A stretch of 5,758 bases of DNA. Origin: an uncultured Acetobacter sp. GTDB lineage: Bacteria; Pseudomonadota; Alphaproteobacteria; Acetobacterales; Acetobacteraceae. Under the pieces are notes generated by a model that saw nothing but the letters and a program-made list of their open reading frames with translations, was not told the DNA's origin and made no database searches. The DNA lies in NCBI RefSeq assembly GCF_937875265.1, contig NZ_CALLXM010000246.1, positions 1 to 5,758 on the forward strand. The letters run 5' to 3'. Every line of letters starts with the position of its first letter. Position 1 is the first letter of the stretch. Position numbers and translations under genes: made by a program. Shown here piece by piece: positions 1 to 5,730 of this stretch.

Positions 1-207
1 CTAGTCCTCGGATGAGCGGTATAGGCAGACTTACAAGATCCAAAAAATCAAATCACAGCCGCTTTTTATCCAAATCGCATAATTGCACCGGTTGTCGGAG
101 TAAAATCACAGAATTCTATGAAATAGCGTATTATTTTTCGTTATAAATCCAGTAAATATCAACATATTTCCTGTGATGAAAAACAGTTTTTAGAAAGATA
201 GAAAAAT
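1..207. other. AT-rich intergenic stretch, no gene found
   Basis: No open frame here looks like a gene, and the base composition is clearly more AT-rich than the coding regions to the right. The heptamer ATCACAG occurs at 52-58 and 105-111 (both within AAATCACAG) and in inverted form, CTGTGAT, at 171-177. A small inverted repeat, AAATAT-CAAC-ATATTT, lies at 154-169. A weak leftward promoter is conceivable on the minus strand: TTGATA at 162-157, 18 bp, then AAAAAT at 138-133. This would serve a gene outside the window. The first 40 bases do not form a tRNA or an identifiable gene end. All regulatory readings here are inference. Confidence 0.5.
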
Positions 208-257
208 AAAAAAGGCCGTTCTTTTCCTGTTTGCAAAGGAAAAGAATAGCCCTTTTT
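208..257 (-). terminator. Intrinsic terminator, probably bidirectional
   Basis: A hairpin with 20-nt arms (208-227 and 238-257) contains a perfect 9-bp core, TTCTTTTCC paired with GGAAAAGAA, around a 10-nt loop. It continues outward through G/C pairs and then A/T pairs, with only two mismatches and one G-U pair. On the minus strand the stem runs into a T-rich tract (TTTTTTATTTTTC), as expected at the end of the panC-RidA transcript 33 bp after the RidA stop. Read on the plus strand it also ends in five T residues, so it could stop transcription from the left as well. Confidence 0.8.
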
Positions 258-258
258 G

Positions 259-288
259 TCAGCCTCAGCCTCAGCCTCAGCCTCAGCC
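259..288. repeat. Tandem hexamer repeat, five perfect copies of TCAGCC
   Basis: Five uninterrupted copies of TCAGCC lie between the RidA stop codon and the terminator. On the minus strand the unit is GGCTGA, so the stop TGA, then one A, is followed by (GGCTGA)x5. The array is outside the RidA frame, so changes in copy number would not alter the protein. It probably arose by replication slippage, possibly seeded by the stop region itself. No function is evident. Confidence 0.9.
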
Positions 289-289
289 T

Positions 290-640
290 TCAGCGCAGGG
301 CGGCAATCCCTGTCAGTTCAACGCGCCAGTCCGGGTTGGCGAGTTTTGCTTCTACCGTGGCGCGGGCGGGTTTGTTGTCCCGGTCCAGCCACGCATCCCA
401 TGCTCTGTTCATGCCAGCCATATCGTTCATGTCGGCCAGAAAAATTTGCACGGAAATCAGGCGGCTTTTATCAGTGCCAGCTTTGGCAAGAAGGGCATCA
501 ACCTGCTTCAGAATATCCGCCATCTGGCCTTCCGCATCCAGAGAGGCATCGTCAGCTACCTGACCAGCCAGATGCACAAGCCCGTTGTAAATAACTGCGC
601 CCGTCAGGCGTTCTTCTGGCTCAAGACGTAGAATGCTCAT
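290..640 (-). CDS. RidA/YjgF/UK114 superfamily protein, YoaB-like branch
   Basis: The product is 116 aa, a usual length for this small trimeric cytosolic family. RidA proper hydrolyses reactive enamine/imine intermediates such as 2-aminoacrylate to keto acids and ammonia. The segment IFLADMNDMAGMNRAWDAW (residues 66-84) and PARATVEAKLANPDWRVE (91-108) closely resemble the E. coli YoaB type as I remember it. R93 corresponds to the substrate-binding arginine of RidA, and E108 lies in the conserved VE motif near the C-terminus. I chose the ATG at 640 because GGAG sits 6 nt upstream (650-647); an in-frame ATG at 691 would overlap the end of panC and adds 17 residues unlike the family. The gene is 28 bp after panC and precedes a strong terminator, so it is likely the last gene of that transcript. 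The family is secure, but the exact substrate is not: enamine deaminase activity is not established for every YoaB-like member. Confidence 0.88.
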   Translation of the reverse strand: MSILRLEPEERLTGAVIYNGLVHLAGQVADDASLDAEGQMADILKQVDALLAKAGTDKSRLISVQIFLADMNDMAGMNRAWDAWLDRDNKPARATVEAKLANPDWRVELTGIAALR

Positions 641-668
641 ATTTTTCTCCTGTGTTTTGAAACCTGTT

Positions 669-1508
669 TCAGGCGACTGGCATGTTATCAATCAGCCGGA
701 TATCTCCCAGACTGGCAGCCACAAAAAGCCGTGTGTTAGCTTTTGCTTTTTGAACCGGGGCAAGAGACTTTTCAGACCGAAGCTCCAGATAATGAACCGT
801 AAACCCGGCTTCTTTCAGAGTCTGTGCACACTGTTCCAGACTTACAGAAGCCGGCTTTCCAGCTTTCAGAGCAGTAAGGCAGTTCATTAGGGCCTGTGGC
901 AGATGCGTGGCCTGCTCGCGTTGAGCTGGAGTTAGTCGCTTATTGCGGGAGGAGAGGGCAAGGTGGTCCGCTTCCCGCACAGTGGGGACTGGCAGAATGG
1001 TAATAGGCAGATCCAGGTCTGTAACCATCCGGCGGATGACGCAAAGCTGCTGGTAATCTTTTTCACCAAAAGCTGCGATATCGGCGCGGGTTTGCATGAA
1101 CAGCTTGTTCACAATGGTTGCAACACCGTCAAAATGGCCAGGGCGGTCTGCGCCGCAGAGCATACGGTCTGGCCCGGAAACACTGATGCGGGTTGAAAAG
1201 CCGGGCGGATAAATCTGCGTTTCATCTGGCGCGTATAAAATATCGACCAGACCTGTTTGGGCCAGCAGCGCTTCATCACCGTCCAGCCCGCGCGGGTAAA
1301 GCTGGAAATCATCTGGGTTGTTAAACTGGATCGGGTTGACAAAAATCGTCACGATCCGTCGGGTGGCTTTGCCATCCAGTGCACGCACCAGTGTCAGGTG
1401 GCCTTCGTGCAAAGACCCCATGGTGGGCACCAGCCCGATTGCCTCACCTTCACGTTGCCACTGTGTGACAATCTCGGCCAGTTCCTGTCTGGTTCTTACT
1501 AGCTTCAT
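669..1508 (-). CDS. panC: Pantothenate synthetase (pantoate--beta-alanine ligase)
   Basis: This cytosolic enzyme joins (R)-pantoate and beta-alanine using ATP, releasing AMP and PPi, in the last step of pantothenate (vitamin B5) synthesis on the way to CoA. The 279 aa match the usual length of about 280. Visible signatures, in order: VPTMGSLHEGHLTLV at residues 27-41 with the HIGH-type nucleotide motif HEGH (34-37); FVNPIQFNNPDDFQLYPR at 56-73; a G-x-x-RPGHFDGVATIVNKLF segment at 119-137; FGEKDYQQL at 148-156; the KMSKS-like LALSSRNKRL at 183-192; and the C-terminal AASLGDIRLIDN at 264-275. The ATG at 1508 gives the normal N-terminus; its ribosome site is weak (GGGA about 8 nt upstream). panB and panD are not in the window. 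The downstream RidA gene is probably co-transcribed. The catalytic motifs look intact. Confidence 0.97.
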   Translation of the reverse strand: MKLVRTRQELAEIVTQWQREGEAIGLVPTMGSLHEGHLTLVRALDGKATRRIVTIFVNPIQFNNPDDFQLYPRGLDGDEALLAQTGLVDILYAPDETQIYPPGFSTRISVSGPDRMLCGADRPGHFDGVATIVNKLFMQTRADIAAFGEKDYQQLCVIRRMVTDLDLPITILPVPTVREADHLALSSRNKRLTPAQREQATHLPQALMNCLTALKAGKPASVSLEQCAQTLKEAGFTVHYLELRSEKSLAPVQKAKANTRLFVAASLGDIRLIDNMPVA

Positions 1509-1537
1509 GACGCATCCCGGTTTGCAATAAAAGGGAA

Positions 1538-1587
1538 GGACAGCCTCCGCACGGTCTGTGCACGATAAACCGAGAGGGCGGCTGTCC
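1538..1587 (-). terminator. Inverted repeat between the reductase gene and panC, possible terminator
   Basis: GGACAGCC (1538-1545) and GGCTGTCC (1580-1587) are perfect 8-bp complements, with two further G-C pairs inside after one mismatch. The loop is about 30 nt and contains a smaller hairpin (GCAC-ggtct-GTGC, 1549-1561). On the minus strand the stem begins 14 nt after the reductase stop and is followed by TTCCCTTTTATT, an imperfect T-tract. That fits a weak terminator or attenuator between the two genes. A structured panC leader or operator is the alternative; I see no convincing panC promoter in this gap. Confidence 0.35.
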
Positions 1588-1601
1588 AGCCTGCGCTCGT
1601 C

Positions 1602-2657
1602 TTACTGTGTTTTCAGGAACGGTTCCAGCAGCACCCGGTCCGCAGCGCTTAACCGGCTGGCGGCGGTGCTGGCCTGATGCCAGTAAGGATAGAGCAACGG
1701 CGGCAGGCTGGCCTGATTGAGGCGGTTCAACTGGTCTTCCGTCAGCACCAGTTCAGCTGCTTTCAGGTTGTCTTTCAGTTGCTCTTCCGTGCGGGCACCC
1801 ACAATGACGGACGTAATGGCCGGGCGGTGCATGGTCCATGCCAGAGCGACCTGTGCGGCGGAAACGTCATGCTCTTTCCCAACGGCAATCAGCACTTCTA
1901 CAACGTCAAACAGCTTTTCCTTGTCATGTACCGGCGGTTCACCAAAATTTTCAAGCTGGCGGCCCTGCGGTGTAGGCTGGTTGCGTCGATATTTGCCAGA
2001 CAGCAGCCCACCTGCCAGCGGGCTCCACACCTGCACCCCAATACCCTGATCTACTGCGGCGGGCAGCAGTTCATATTCCGCATCCCGTGCCTGCAGGGAG
2101 TAATAAATCTGCTGGGAGACAGGTGCGATCAGCCTGTTCCGTTCTGCTACGGAGAGCGCTTTCATCAGGTGCCAGGCGGAGAAGTTGGAAACGCCCGTAT
2201 AGCGGATTTTTCCGGCGCGGGTCAGGGTATCCAGCGCTTCCAGTGTTTCATCCAGCGGGGTCAGGCCATCCCATTCGTGCAGATAATACAGATCAATATG
2301 GTCACGACCCAGACGCTTCAGGCTGGCTTCACATGCGGCAATCAGATGCAGGCGGGAGGAGCCTTCTCCATTCGGCCCGTCCTGCGTGCGGAAACGGGAC
2401 TTGGTGGTGACCAGAGTTTCCTGTGAGCGCCCCTTCAGGGCTTCTCCCAGAATGGTTTCAGACTCTCCGGAGGAATAGACGTCCGCTGTGTCAAACATAG
2501 TGATGCCAGCATCCAGACACAGGTCAATCAGGCGGCGGGCCCCGGCTGTATCGGTGTTGCCGGTTTTGGCAAAAGCGCCTTTGCCCCCAAACGTCATGGT
2601 GCCGAGGGTAAAGGCGGAAATACGCAGGCCGGACCGACCGAGCTGGCGATACTGCAT
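1602..2657 (-). CDS. Aldo/keto reductase, NADP(H)-dependent type
   Basis: The product is 351 aa and should be a cytosolic (beta/alpha)8-barrel oxidoreductase interconverting carbonyls and alcohols with NADPH. The catalytic tetrad is visible: D56 and Y61 in MFDTADVYSSGESE (54-67), K86 in TTKSRF (84-89), and H127 in YYLHEWD (124-130). The N-terminal RQLGRSGLRISAFTLGTMTF (4-23), GKIRYTGVSNFSAWHL (149-164), WSPLAGGLLSGKY (211-223) and the cofactor segment SVIVGARTEEQLKDNL (283-298) are typical of the stress-type or YajO/Tas-like branches. The ATG at 2657 has GGAG 9 nt upstream (2670-2667) and begins at the family N-terminus. The reading frame stays open far upstream to 3332, but that extension is antisense to the riboswitch and cobG and does not resemble this family. 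The physiological substrate cannot be told from sequence. It diverges from the cob operon with no evident functional link. Confidence 0.93.
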   Translation of the reverse strand: MQYRQLGRSGLRISAFTLGTMTFGGKGAFAKTGNTDTAGARRLIDLCLDAGITMFDTADVYSSGESETILGEALKGRSQETLVTTKSRFRTQDGPNGEGSSRLHLIAACEASLKRLGRDHIDLYYLHEWDGLTPLDETLEALDTLTRAGKIRYTGVSNFSAWHLMKALSVAERNRLIAPVSQQIYYSLQARDAEYELLPAAVDQGIGVQVWSPLAGGLLSGKYRRNQPTPQGRQLENFGEPPVHDKEKLFDVVEVLIAVGKEHDVSAAQVALAWTMHRPAITSVIVGARTEEQLKDNLKAAELVLTEDQLNRLNQASLPPLLYPYWHQASTAASRLSAADRVLLEPFLKTQ

Positions 2658-2696
2658 GATTTTGTTCTCCGTGCGTGTGGCGGGCAGGGGGTGAGC

Positions 2697-2735
2697 CCCT
2701 TGAGAACTGGCGGCAGCGTGGCCCTGTTTCAAGGG
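2697..2735. promoter_or_regulatory. Inverted repeat in the divergent intergenic region
   Basis: CCCTTGA (2697-2703) and TCAAGGG (2729-2735) are perfect complements with centres 32 bp apart. They lie in the 5' leader or promoter zone of the reductase gene, upstream of the cob promoter candidate. A smaller hairpin, GGGG-tgag-CCCC, sits at 2688-2699. The repeat could be an operator or an RNA fold, or chance. No regulator gene is nearby to support an assignment. Confidence 0.2.
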
Positions 2736-2758
2736 TGCAGGACTGCGTACACTGTGTT

Positions 2759-2788
2759 TTGACATCCGCCAGAGAGCCTGCTTAACAA
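2759..2788 (+). promoter_or_regulatory. Promoter candidate for the cob operon
   Basis: A consensus -35 hexamer, TTGACA, lies at 2759-2764. The -10 is weak: TTAACA at 2782-2787 (17-bp spacing) or TAACAA at 2783-2788 (18-bp spacing). Transcription would start about 2794-2796, which coincides with the first paired bases of the riboswitch P1 stem. This positional fit supports it more than the -10 match does. Confidence 0.5.
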
Positions 2789-2793
2789 GGCGT

Positions 2794-3007
2794 GATGGTT
2801 CCCGCTTTGGGATGAAAAGGGAAGTACGGTAAGAATTTTGCTGTTTCTTGACCGTCGCTGCCCCCGCAACTGTATGTGACATCAGGCACGTTCCAGCACT
2901 CTGCAGCGCGAGTGTTTTGCCACTGAAGGAAACTTCGGGAAGGTATGGAGCGCGCGAAAGCCCCGGTTTACGGGGGTTTTGTGTCATCAGCCAGGAGACC
3001 TGCCATC
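2794..3007 (+). promoter_or_regulatory. Cobalamin (B12) riboswitch aptamer
   Basis: The hallmark B12 box GCCAGGAGACCTGCC is at 2990-3004. Other conserved blocks occur in the right order: AAAAGGGAAG at 2815-2824, GCTGCCCCCGCAACTGT at 2857-2873, GCCACTG at 2919-2925 and GGGAAGG at 2937-2943. P1 can form between GATGG (2794-2798) and CCATC (3003-3007), and TTCCC (2799-2803) pairs with GGGAA (2819-2823). The hairpin following GGGAAG is unusual: ACGGT (2826-2830) pairs with ACCGT (2851-2855), extended by AAGAA/TTCTT, leaving the loop TTTTGCTGT (2836-2844) in place of the usual short TGCGAAT-like loop. A peripheral stem, AAAGCCCCG/CGGGGGTTT, lies at 2957-2979. It precedes cobG and should lower expression of the cob operon when cobalamin is plentiful. 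Confidence 0.96.
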
Positions 3008-3147
3008 TGTTTGCTGAAGTGTCATGCCTGGCGGGGTGTCCGGTGCGTGATGGCGCGTTATTGTGCGCTACCGTCTGGTGTTGTCCGGGCGGCCTTGGAA
3101 CAGCACCCCCATGCCGCTCTGCGCGGTGTGTTGCCTGAAGGGTGCTT
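3008..3147 (+). promoter_or_regulatory. Probable riboswitch expression platform and cobG leader
   Basis: This 140-nt leader joins the aptamer to cobG. I see no intrinsic terminator with a T-tract, so control at translation initiation (or by Rho) is more likely than intrinsic termination. AGCACCC (3102-3108) is perfectly complementary to GGGTGCT (3140-3146), which covers part of the cobG Shine-Dalgarno AAGGG (3138-3142) and abuts the ATG. Inside that loop CCGC (3114-3117) can pair with GCGG (3123-3126). A competing pairing is GGGGTGT (3033-3039) with GCACCCC (3103-3109), with one G-U. A further hairpin, GGGCGGC (3087-3093) with GCCGCTC (3113-3119), would display AACAGCA (3099-3105) in its loop. 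Which of these form is inference. Confidence 0.5.
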
Positions 3148-4374
3148 ATGTCGGCCGCATTTTCTGCGCCAGTGGTCAAAGGATGGTGTCCCGGCCTGTT
3201 TGCGCCCATGCAGGCAGCGGATGGCTGGCTGGTGCGCGTGCGCCCGCCTCTGGGCCGGTTGACCGCAGCACAGGCCCTGCTGATAGCACAGGTTGCCGAG
3301 CAGGATGGAAATGGGCAGATCAGCCTGACCAACCGGGGAAATGTTCAGCTGCGCGGATTTGAGCTGGAGGCTGCACGGGCTTTCCCTCAGCGTATGATCG
3401 AAGCGGGACTTGGTCAGCCAGACCCGGAAGTCGAACGACGCCTGGCCCTTCAGGTCTCTCCGCTGGCAGGGGTGGATGCGGCCTGTGCGACAGACACGCT
3501 TTCCTGCGCTTACGCTCTGCGGGACGCGCTGATAAACTGCCAGCGTCTTTCGGCTTTACCAGATAAATTCGGGTTCTGTGTGGATGGTGGCGGGTTTTTC
3601 CCAACCGGATCTCTACAGGCGGATATCATGCTTCAGGCTGTAGCTGAGCCTGTAACCGCTGATCATGCGTGGCGTGTGGTGTGTGGCGGAGCTTGTTCCG
3701 GCCCGTTTGCCGTAAATGAGGCTGTGCAGACAGCGCTTGCTTTGGGGAATGCTTTTATAAAGCGAGGTGAACAGAAGCGGCCTCTTCGGTCTCCCTCCAT
3801 AGGGGAAAACCTGTTTGCAGATAGTGGACTGGTTCCCGAACGCGCAGAAATGTCACCGGGCAGAAAGCGGCCTGCGGTGTGTGCCGGGCATCTGACGGGC
3901 ACTACGTATGCCTCTGTGGCCCCGTTGGGGCGCATCACAGCCTCAACCTTGCGCGCCTGTGCCGGAATTGCGCAGGAGGGAGATGGCGTTTTGCGCATAA
4001 CGTCGTGGTCCGGATTTATTTTTTCAGGATTAAAGAAAACCCCTGAAATTTCTAAAATGATTGTTAATCCTGATGATGCCCGTTTGCAGGTATATGCCTG
4101 CATTGGTGCGCCGGGCTGTGCACAGGCGGCGGGAGATGTGGGGCGTGATGCACTGTCTCTGGCGCCGTTCCTGCCACAAAAGACGGATCTGCATGTTTCA
4201 GGCTGCCGCAAAGGCTGTGCGCATCCTGATGTTGCCAAGGTCACGCTGGTTGCCGGGGCAGAGGGCTATGGGCTGATCATGCAAGGCCGGGCCGGGGATG
4301 AGCCGATCCGTATTATACCGAACTATGAATCTGTAAGGGCCTTTTTGCAGGCTCTGCCTAAAGGAGGCGTCTAG
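3148..4374 (+). CDS. cobG: Precorrin-3B synthase
   Basis: CobG is the oxygen-dependent iron-sulfur mono-oxygenase that converts precorrin-3A to precorrin-3B, preparing the macrocycle for ring contraction in the aerobic cobalamin route. The 408-aa product has the two-repeat sulfite/nitrite reductase-like plan. KGWCPGLFAPM (11-21) and GWLVRVRPP (26-34) form the typical CobG start, followed by the ferredoxin-like motif SLTNRGNVQLRG (59-70) and FGFCVDGGG (141-149). The [4Fe-4S] cysteines are C318, C324, C353 and C357, spaced C-x5-C-x28-C-x3-C in ACIGAPGC and SGCRKGC. I prefer the ATG at 3148, with AAGGG ending 5 nt upstream; the in-frame GTG at 3142 would overlap that site. Codons near 4012-4075 are locally more AT-rich, but the frame and motifs are unbroken. 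It is the first gene after the riboswitch, and cobH begins 1 nt after its stop. Confidence 0.95.
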   Translation: MSAAFSAPVVKGWCPGLFAPMQAADGWLVRVRPPLGRLTAAQALLIAQVAEQDGNGQISLTNRGNVQLRGFELEAARAFPQRMIEAGLGQPDPEVERRLALQVSPLAGVDAACATDTLSCAYALRDALINCQRLSALPDKFGFCVDGGGFFPTGSLQADIMLQAVAEPVTADHAWRVVCGGACSGPFAVNEAVQTALALGNAFIKRGEQKRPLRSPSIGENLFADSGLVPERAEMSPGRKRPAVCAGHLTGTTYASVAPLGRITASTLRACAGIAQEGDGVLRITSWSGFIFSGLKKTPEISKMIVNPDDARLQVYACIGAPGCAQAAGDVGRDALSLAPFLPQKTDLHVSGCRKGCAHPDVAKVTLVAGAEGYGLIMQGRAGDEPIRIIPNYESVRAFLQALPKGGV

Positions 4375-4375
4375 A

Positions 4376-5005
4376 ATGCAGGCCTATGAGTATATTCGGG
4401 ATGGAGCTGCTATTTATAAGCGTTCCTTCGCCACCATTCGGGCAGAAGCAGACTTCAGCGGCTTTTCAGCGGAACAGGCGAAAGTGGTCGTGCGGATTAT
4501 CCACGCCTGCGGCATGGTAGATGTGGCGCAGTCTGTCGCCATGACGGATGACTTTGTCTCATCCGCACGAGAATCCCTGAAAAAATCCTGTTCTATTCTG
4601 TGTGATTCAGAGATGGTCGCGCATGGTATTACTCGTGCACGTCTGCCTGCCGAGAATAATGTTGTGTGCACCCTGCGAGATGCCCGCACGCCGGAGCTTG
4701 CACAGCAGATTGGTAATACCCGTTCAGCCGCTGCACTTGATTTGTGGGGGGACCGACTGGCTGGTGCGGTAGTCGCTATTGGGAATGCTCCCACAGCGCT
4801 GTTCCATTTGCTTGAACTTCTGGATGCGGGCGCACCCAAACCCGCTGCCATTATTGGTTTGCCCGTGGGTTTTGTGGGGGCGGCTGAGTCCAAGGAGGCT
4901 CTTGCAAAAAGGCATGATGTGCCTTGGCTTGTTGTGCATGGTCGGCTGGGTGGAAGTGCTATGGCCGCAGCGGCGGTTAACGCACTGGCAAGTGAGGCTG
5001 AGTAA
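4376..5005 (+). CDS. cobH: Precorrin-8X methylmutase
   Basis: CobH (CbiC in the anaerobic route) moves the methyl group from C11 to C12 of precorrin-8X, giving hydrogenobyrinic acid. The product is 209 aa, the normal length. The catalytic histidine is H43 in RIIHACGM (40-47), the same position as in the characterised P. denitrificans enzyme. Other conserved segments are DSEMVAHGI (77-85), GNAPTALF (136-143) and GLPVGFVGAAESK (161-173). The start has an excellent Shine-Dalgarno, AAAGGAGG at 4360-4367, 8 nt before the ATG. It begins 1 nt after the cobG stop and ends in TAATG, sharing one base with the cobI start, so translation is probably coupled. No damage is seen. Confidence 0.97.
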   Translation: MQAYEYIRDGAAIYKRSFATIRAEADFSGFSAEQAKVVVRIIHACGMVDVAQSVAMTDDFVSSARESLKKSCSILCDSEMVAHGITRARLPAENNVVCTLRDARTPELAQQIGNTRSAAALDLWGDRLAGAVVAIGNAPTALFHLLELLDAGAPKPAAIIGLPVGFVGAAESKEALAKRHDVPWLVVHGRLGGSAMAAAAVNALASEAE

Positions 5006-5730
5006 TGGTGCATGGCACATTGCATGTGGTGGGTGTAGGGCCGGGTGACCCGGAACTGATAACGCTGCGGGCGGCTAAAATTTTGCAGGCTGCTCCGGTG
5101 GTCGCGTATTTTTGTCGCCATGACACAATGGGCCATGCACGCCGCATTGCTCAGGCACATATTGCTCCCAATACACAGGAAATGCGGCTGGCTTATCCGT
5201 TTACCACGGAGATTTCTGTCAAAGACCCTGCTTACCACACAAACATGAATGCGTTTTATGATCGCTGTGCGCAGGATATTGCGGTCGTTCTAGAGCAGGG
5301 GCAGGATGTGGCGTTGCTGTGTGAGGGTGATCCCTTTCTCTATGGTTCTGCCATGTATCTGTTCGACCGCCTGCATGGGCAGTTTGAAGCACAGGTTGTT
5401 CCGGGTATTTCTGCCATGAGTGGCTGCTGGTCACAGGCCGCTCTCCCCATGACGCATGGGGACGATGTGCTGTGTGTGCTCCCCGCCACCATGCCGGAGC
5501 AGGATCTGGCGCAATGGCTGGAAAAAGCGGATGCGGCTGTGGTGATGAAGATCGGGCGGAACATGCCAAAATTACGCAAGGCATTGGAACAGGCAGGGCG
5601 TTTGCCTGAAGCTGTTTACGTTGAGCGTGGCACGCAGGCGGATACGCGGCGTTTGCCACTGGCCGAGTGTGATGGCCCGGCTCCTTATTTTTCACTAGCA
5701 CTCGTGCCCGGCAGAAAGGGCGTGCGATGA
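5005..5730 (+). CDS. cobI: Precorrin-2 C20-methyltransferase
   Basis: CobI uses S-adenosylmethionine to methylate precorrin-2 at C20, making precorrin-3A, the substrate of CobG. The 241 aa match the family length. The class III tetrapyrrole methylase fold is shown by the N-terminal VVGVGPGDPELITLRA (8-23), the SAM-binding CEGDPFLYGSAMYLF (106-120), VVPGISAMSG (131-140) and the VVMKIGRNMPKLRKAL segment (179-194). YVERGTQADTRR (205-216) near the C-terminus is also typical of CobI/CbiL. The ATG at 5005 overlaps the cobH stop by one base, with GAGG 7 nt upstream (4994-4997). Its TGA overlaps the next ATG by four bases. Assignment to C20 rather than another position rests on family resemblance and operon order. 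Confidence 0.95.
   Translation: MVHGTLHVVGVGPGDPELITLRAAKILQAAPVVAYFCRHDTMGHARRIAQAHIAPNTQEMRLAYPFTTEISVKDPAYHTNMNAFYDRCAQDIAVVLEQGQDVALLCEGDPFLYGSAMYLFDRLHGQFEAQVVPGISAMSGCWSQAALPMTHGDDVLCVLPATMPEQDLAQWLEKADAAVVMKIGRNMPKLRKALEQAGRLPEAVYVERGTQADTRRLPLAECDGPAPYFSLALVPGRKGVR

Noticed and set aside
1..75. Possible tRNA, because CTTACAA at 30-36 resembles a valine anticodon loop
   Set aside because: The flanking bases do not pair as an anticodon stem, and no T-arm or acceptor stem can be made.
231..594. Plus-strand open frames encoding Ser-Leu or Ser-Ala dipeptide repeats
   Set aside because: The dipeptide runs are just the TCAGCC repeat read in two frames, and the remainder is antisense to the RidA-family gene.
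1677..2426. A 249-codon plus-strand open frame opposite the aldo/keto reductase
   Set aside because: It is the complement of a clearly coding gene with an intact catalytic tetrad; the translated protein has no recognisable motifs.
2957..2983. GC-rich hairpin followed by TTTTGTGT that looks like an intrinsic terminator
   Set aside because: It lies inside the riboswitch aptamer, before the B12 box, so it is better explained as a peripheral aptamer stem.
2658..3332. An N-terminal extension of about 225 residues in frame with the aldo/keto reductase on the minus strand
   Set aside because: It is antisense to the riboswitch and to the start of cobG, has no family resemblance, and the ATG at 2657 with GGAG upstream gives the normal protein start.
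3663..4244. A 193-codon minus-strand open frame opposite cobG
   Set aside because: It is antisense to the conserved iron-sulfur half of CobG and shows no domain.
4414..5238. A 274-codon minus-strand open frame opposite cobH and cobI
   Set aside because: It covers two well-supported genes in reverse, and its composition (rich in A, S, R and C) is typical of a shadow frame.
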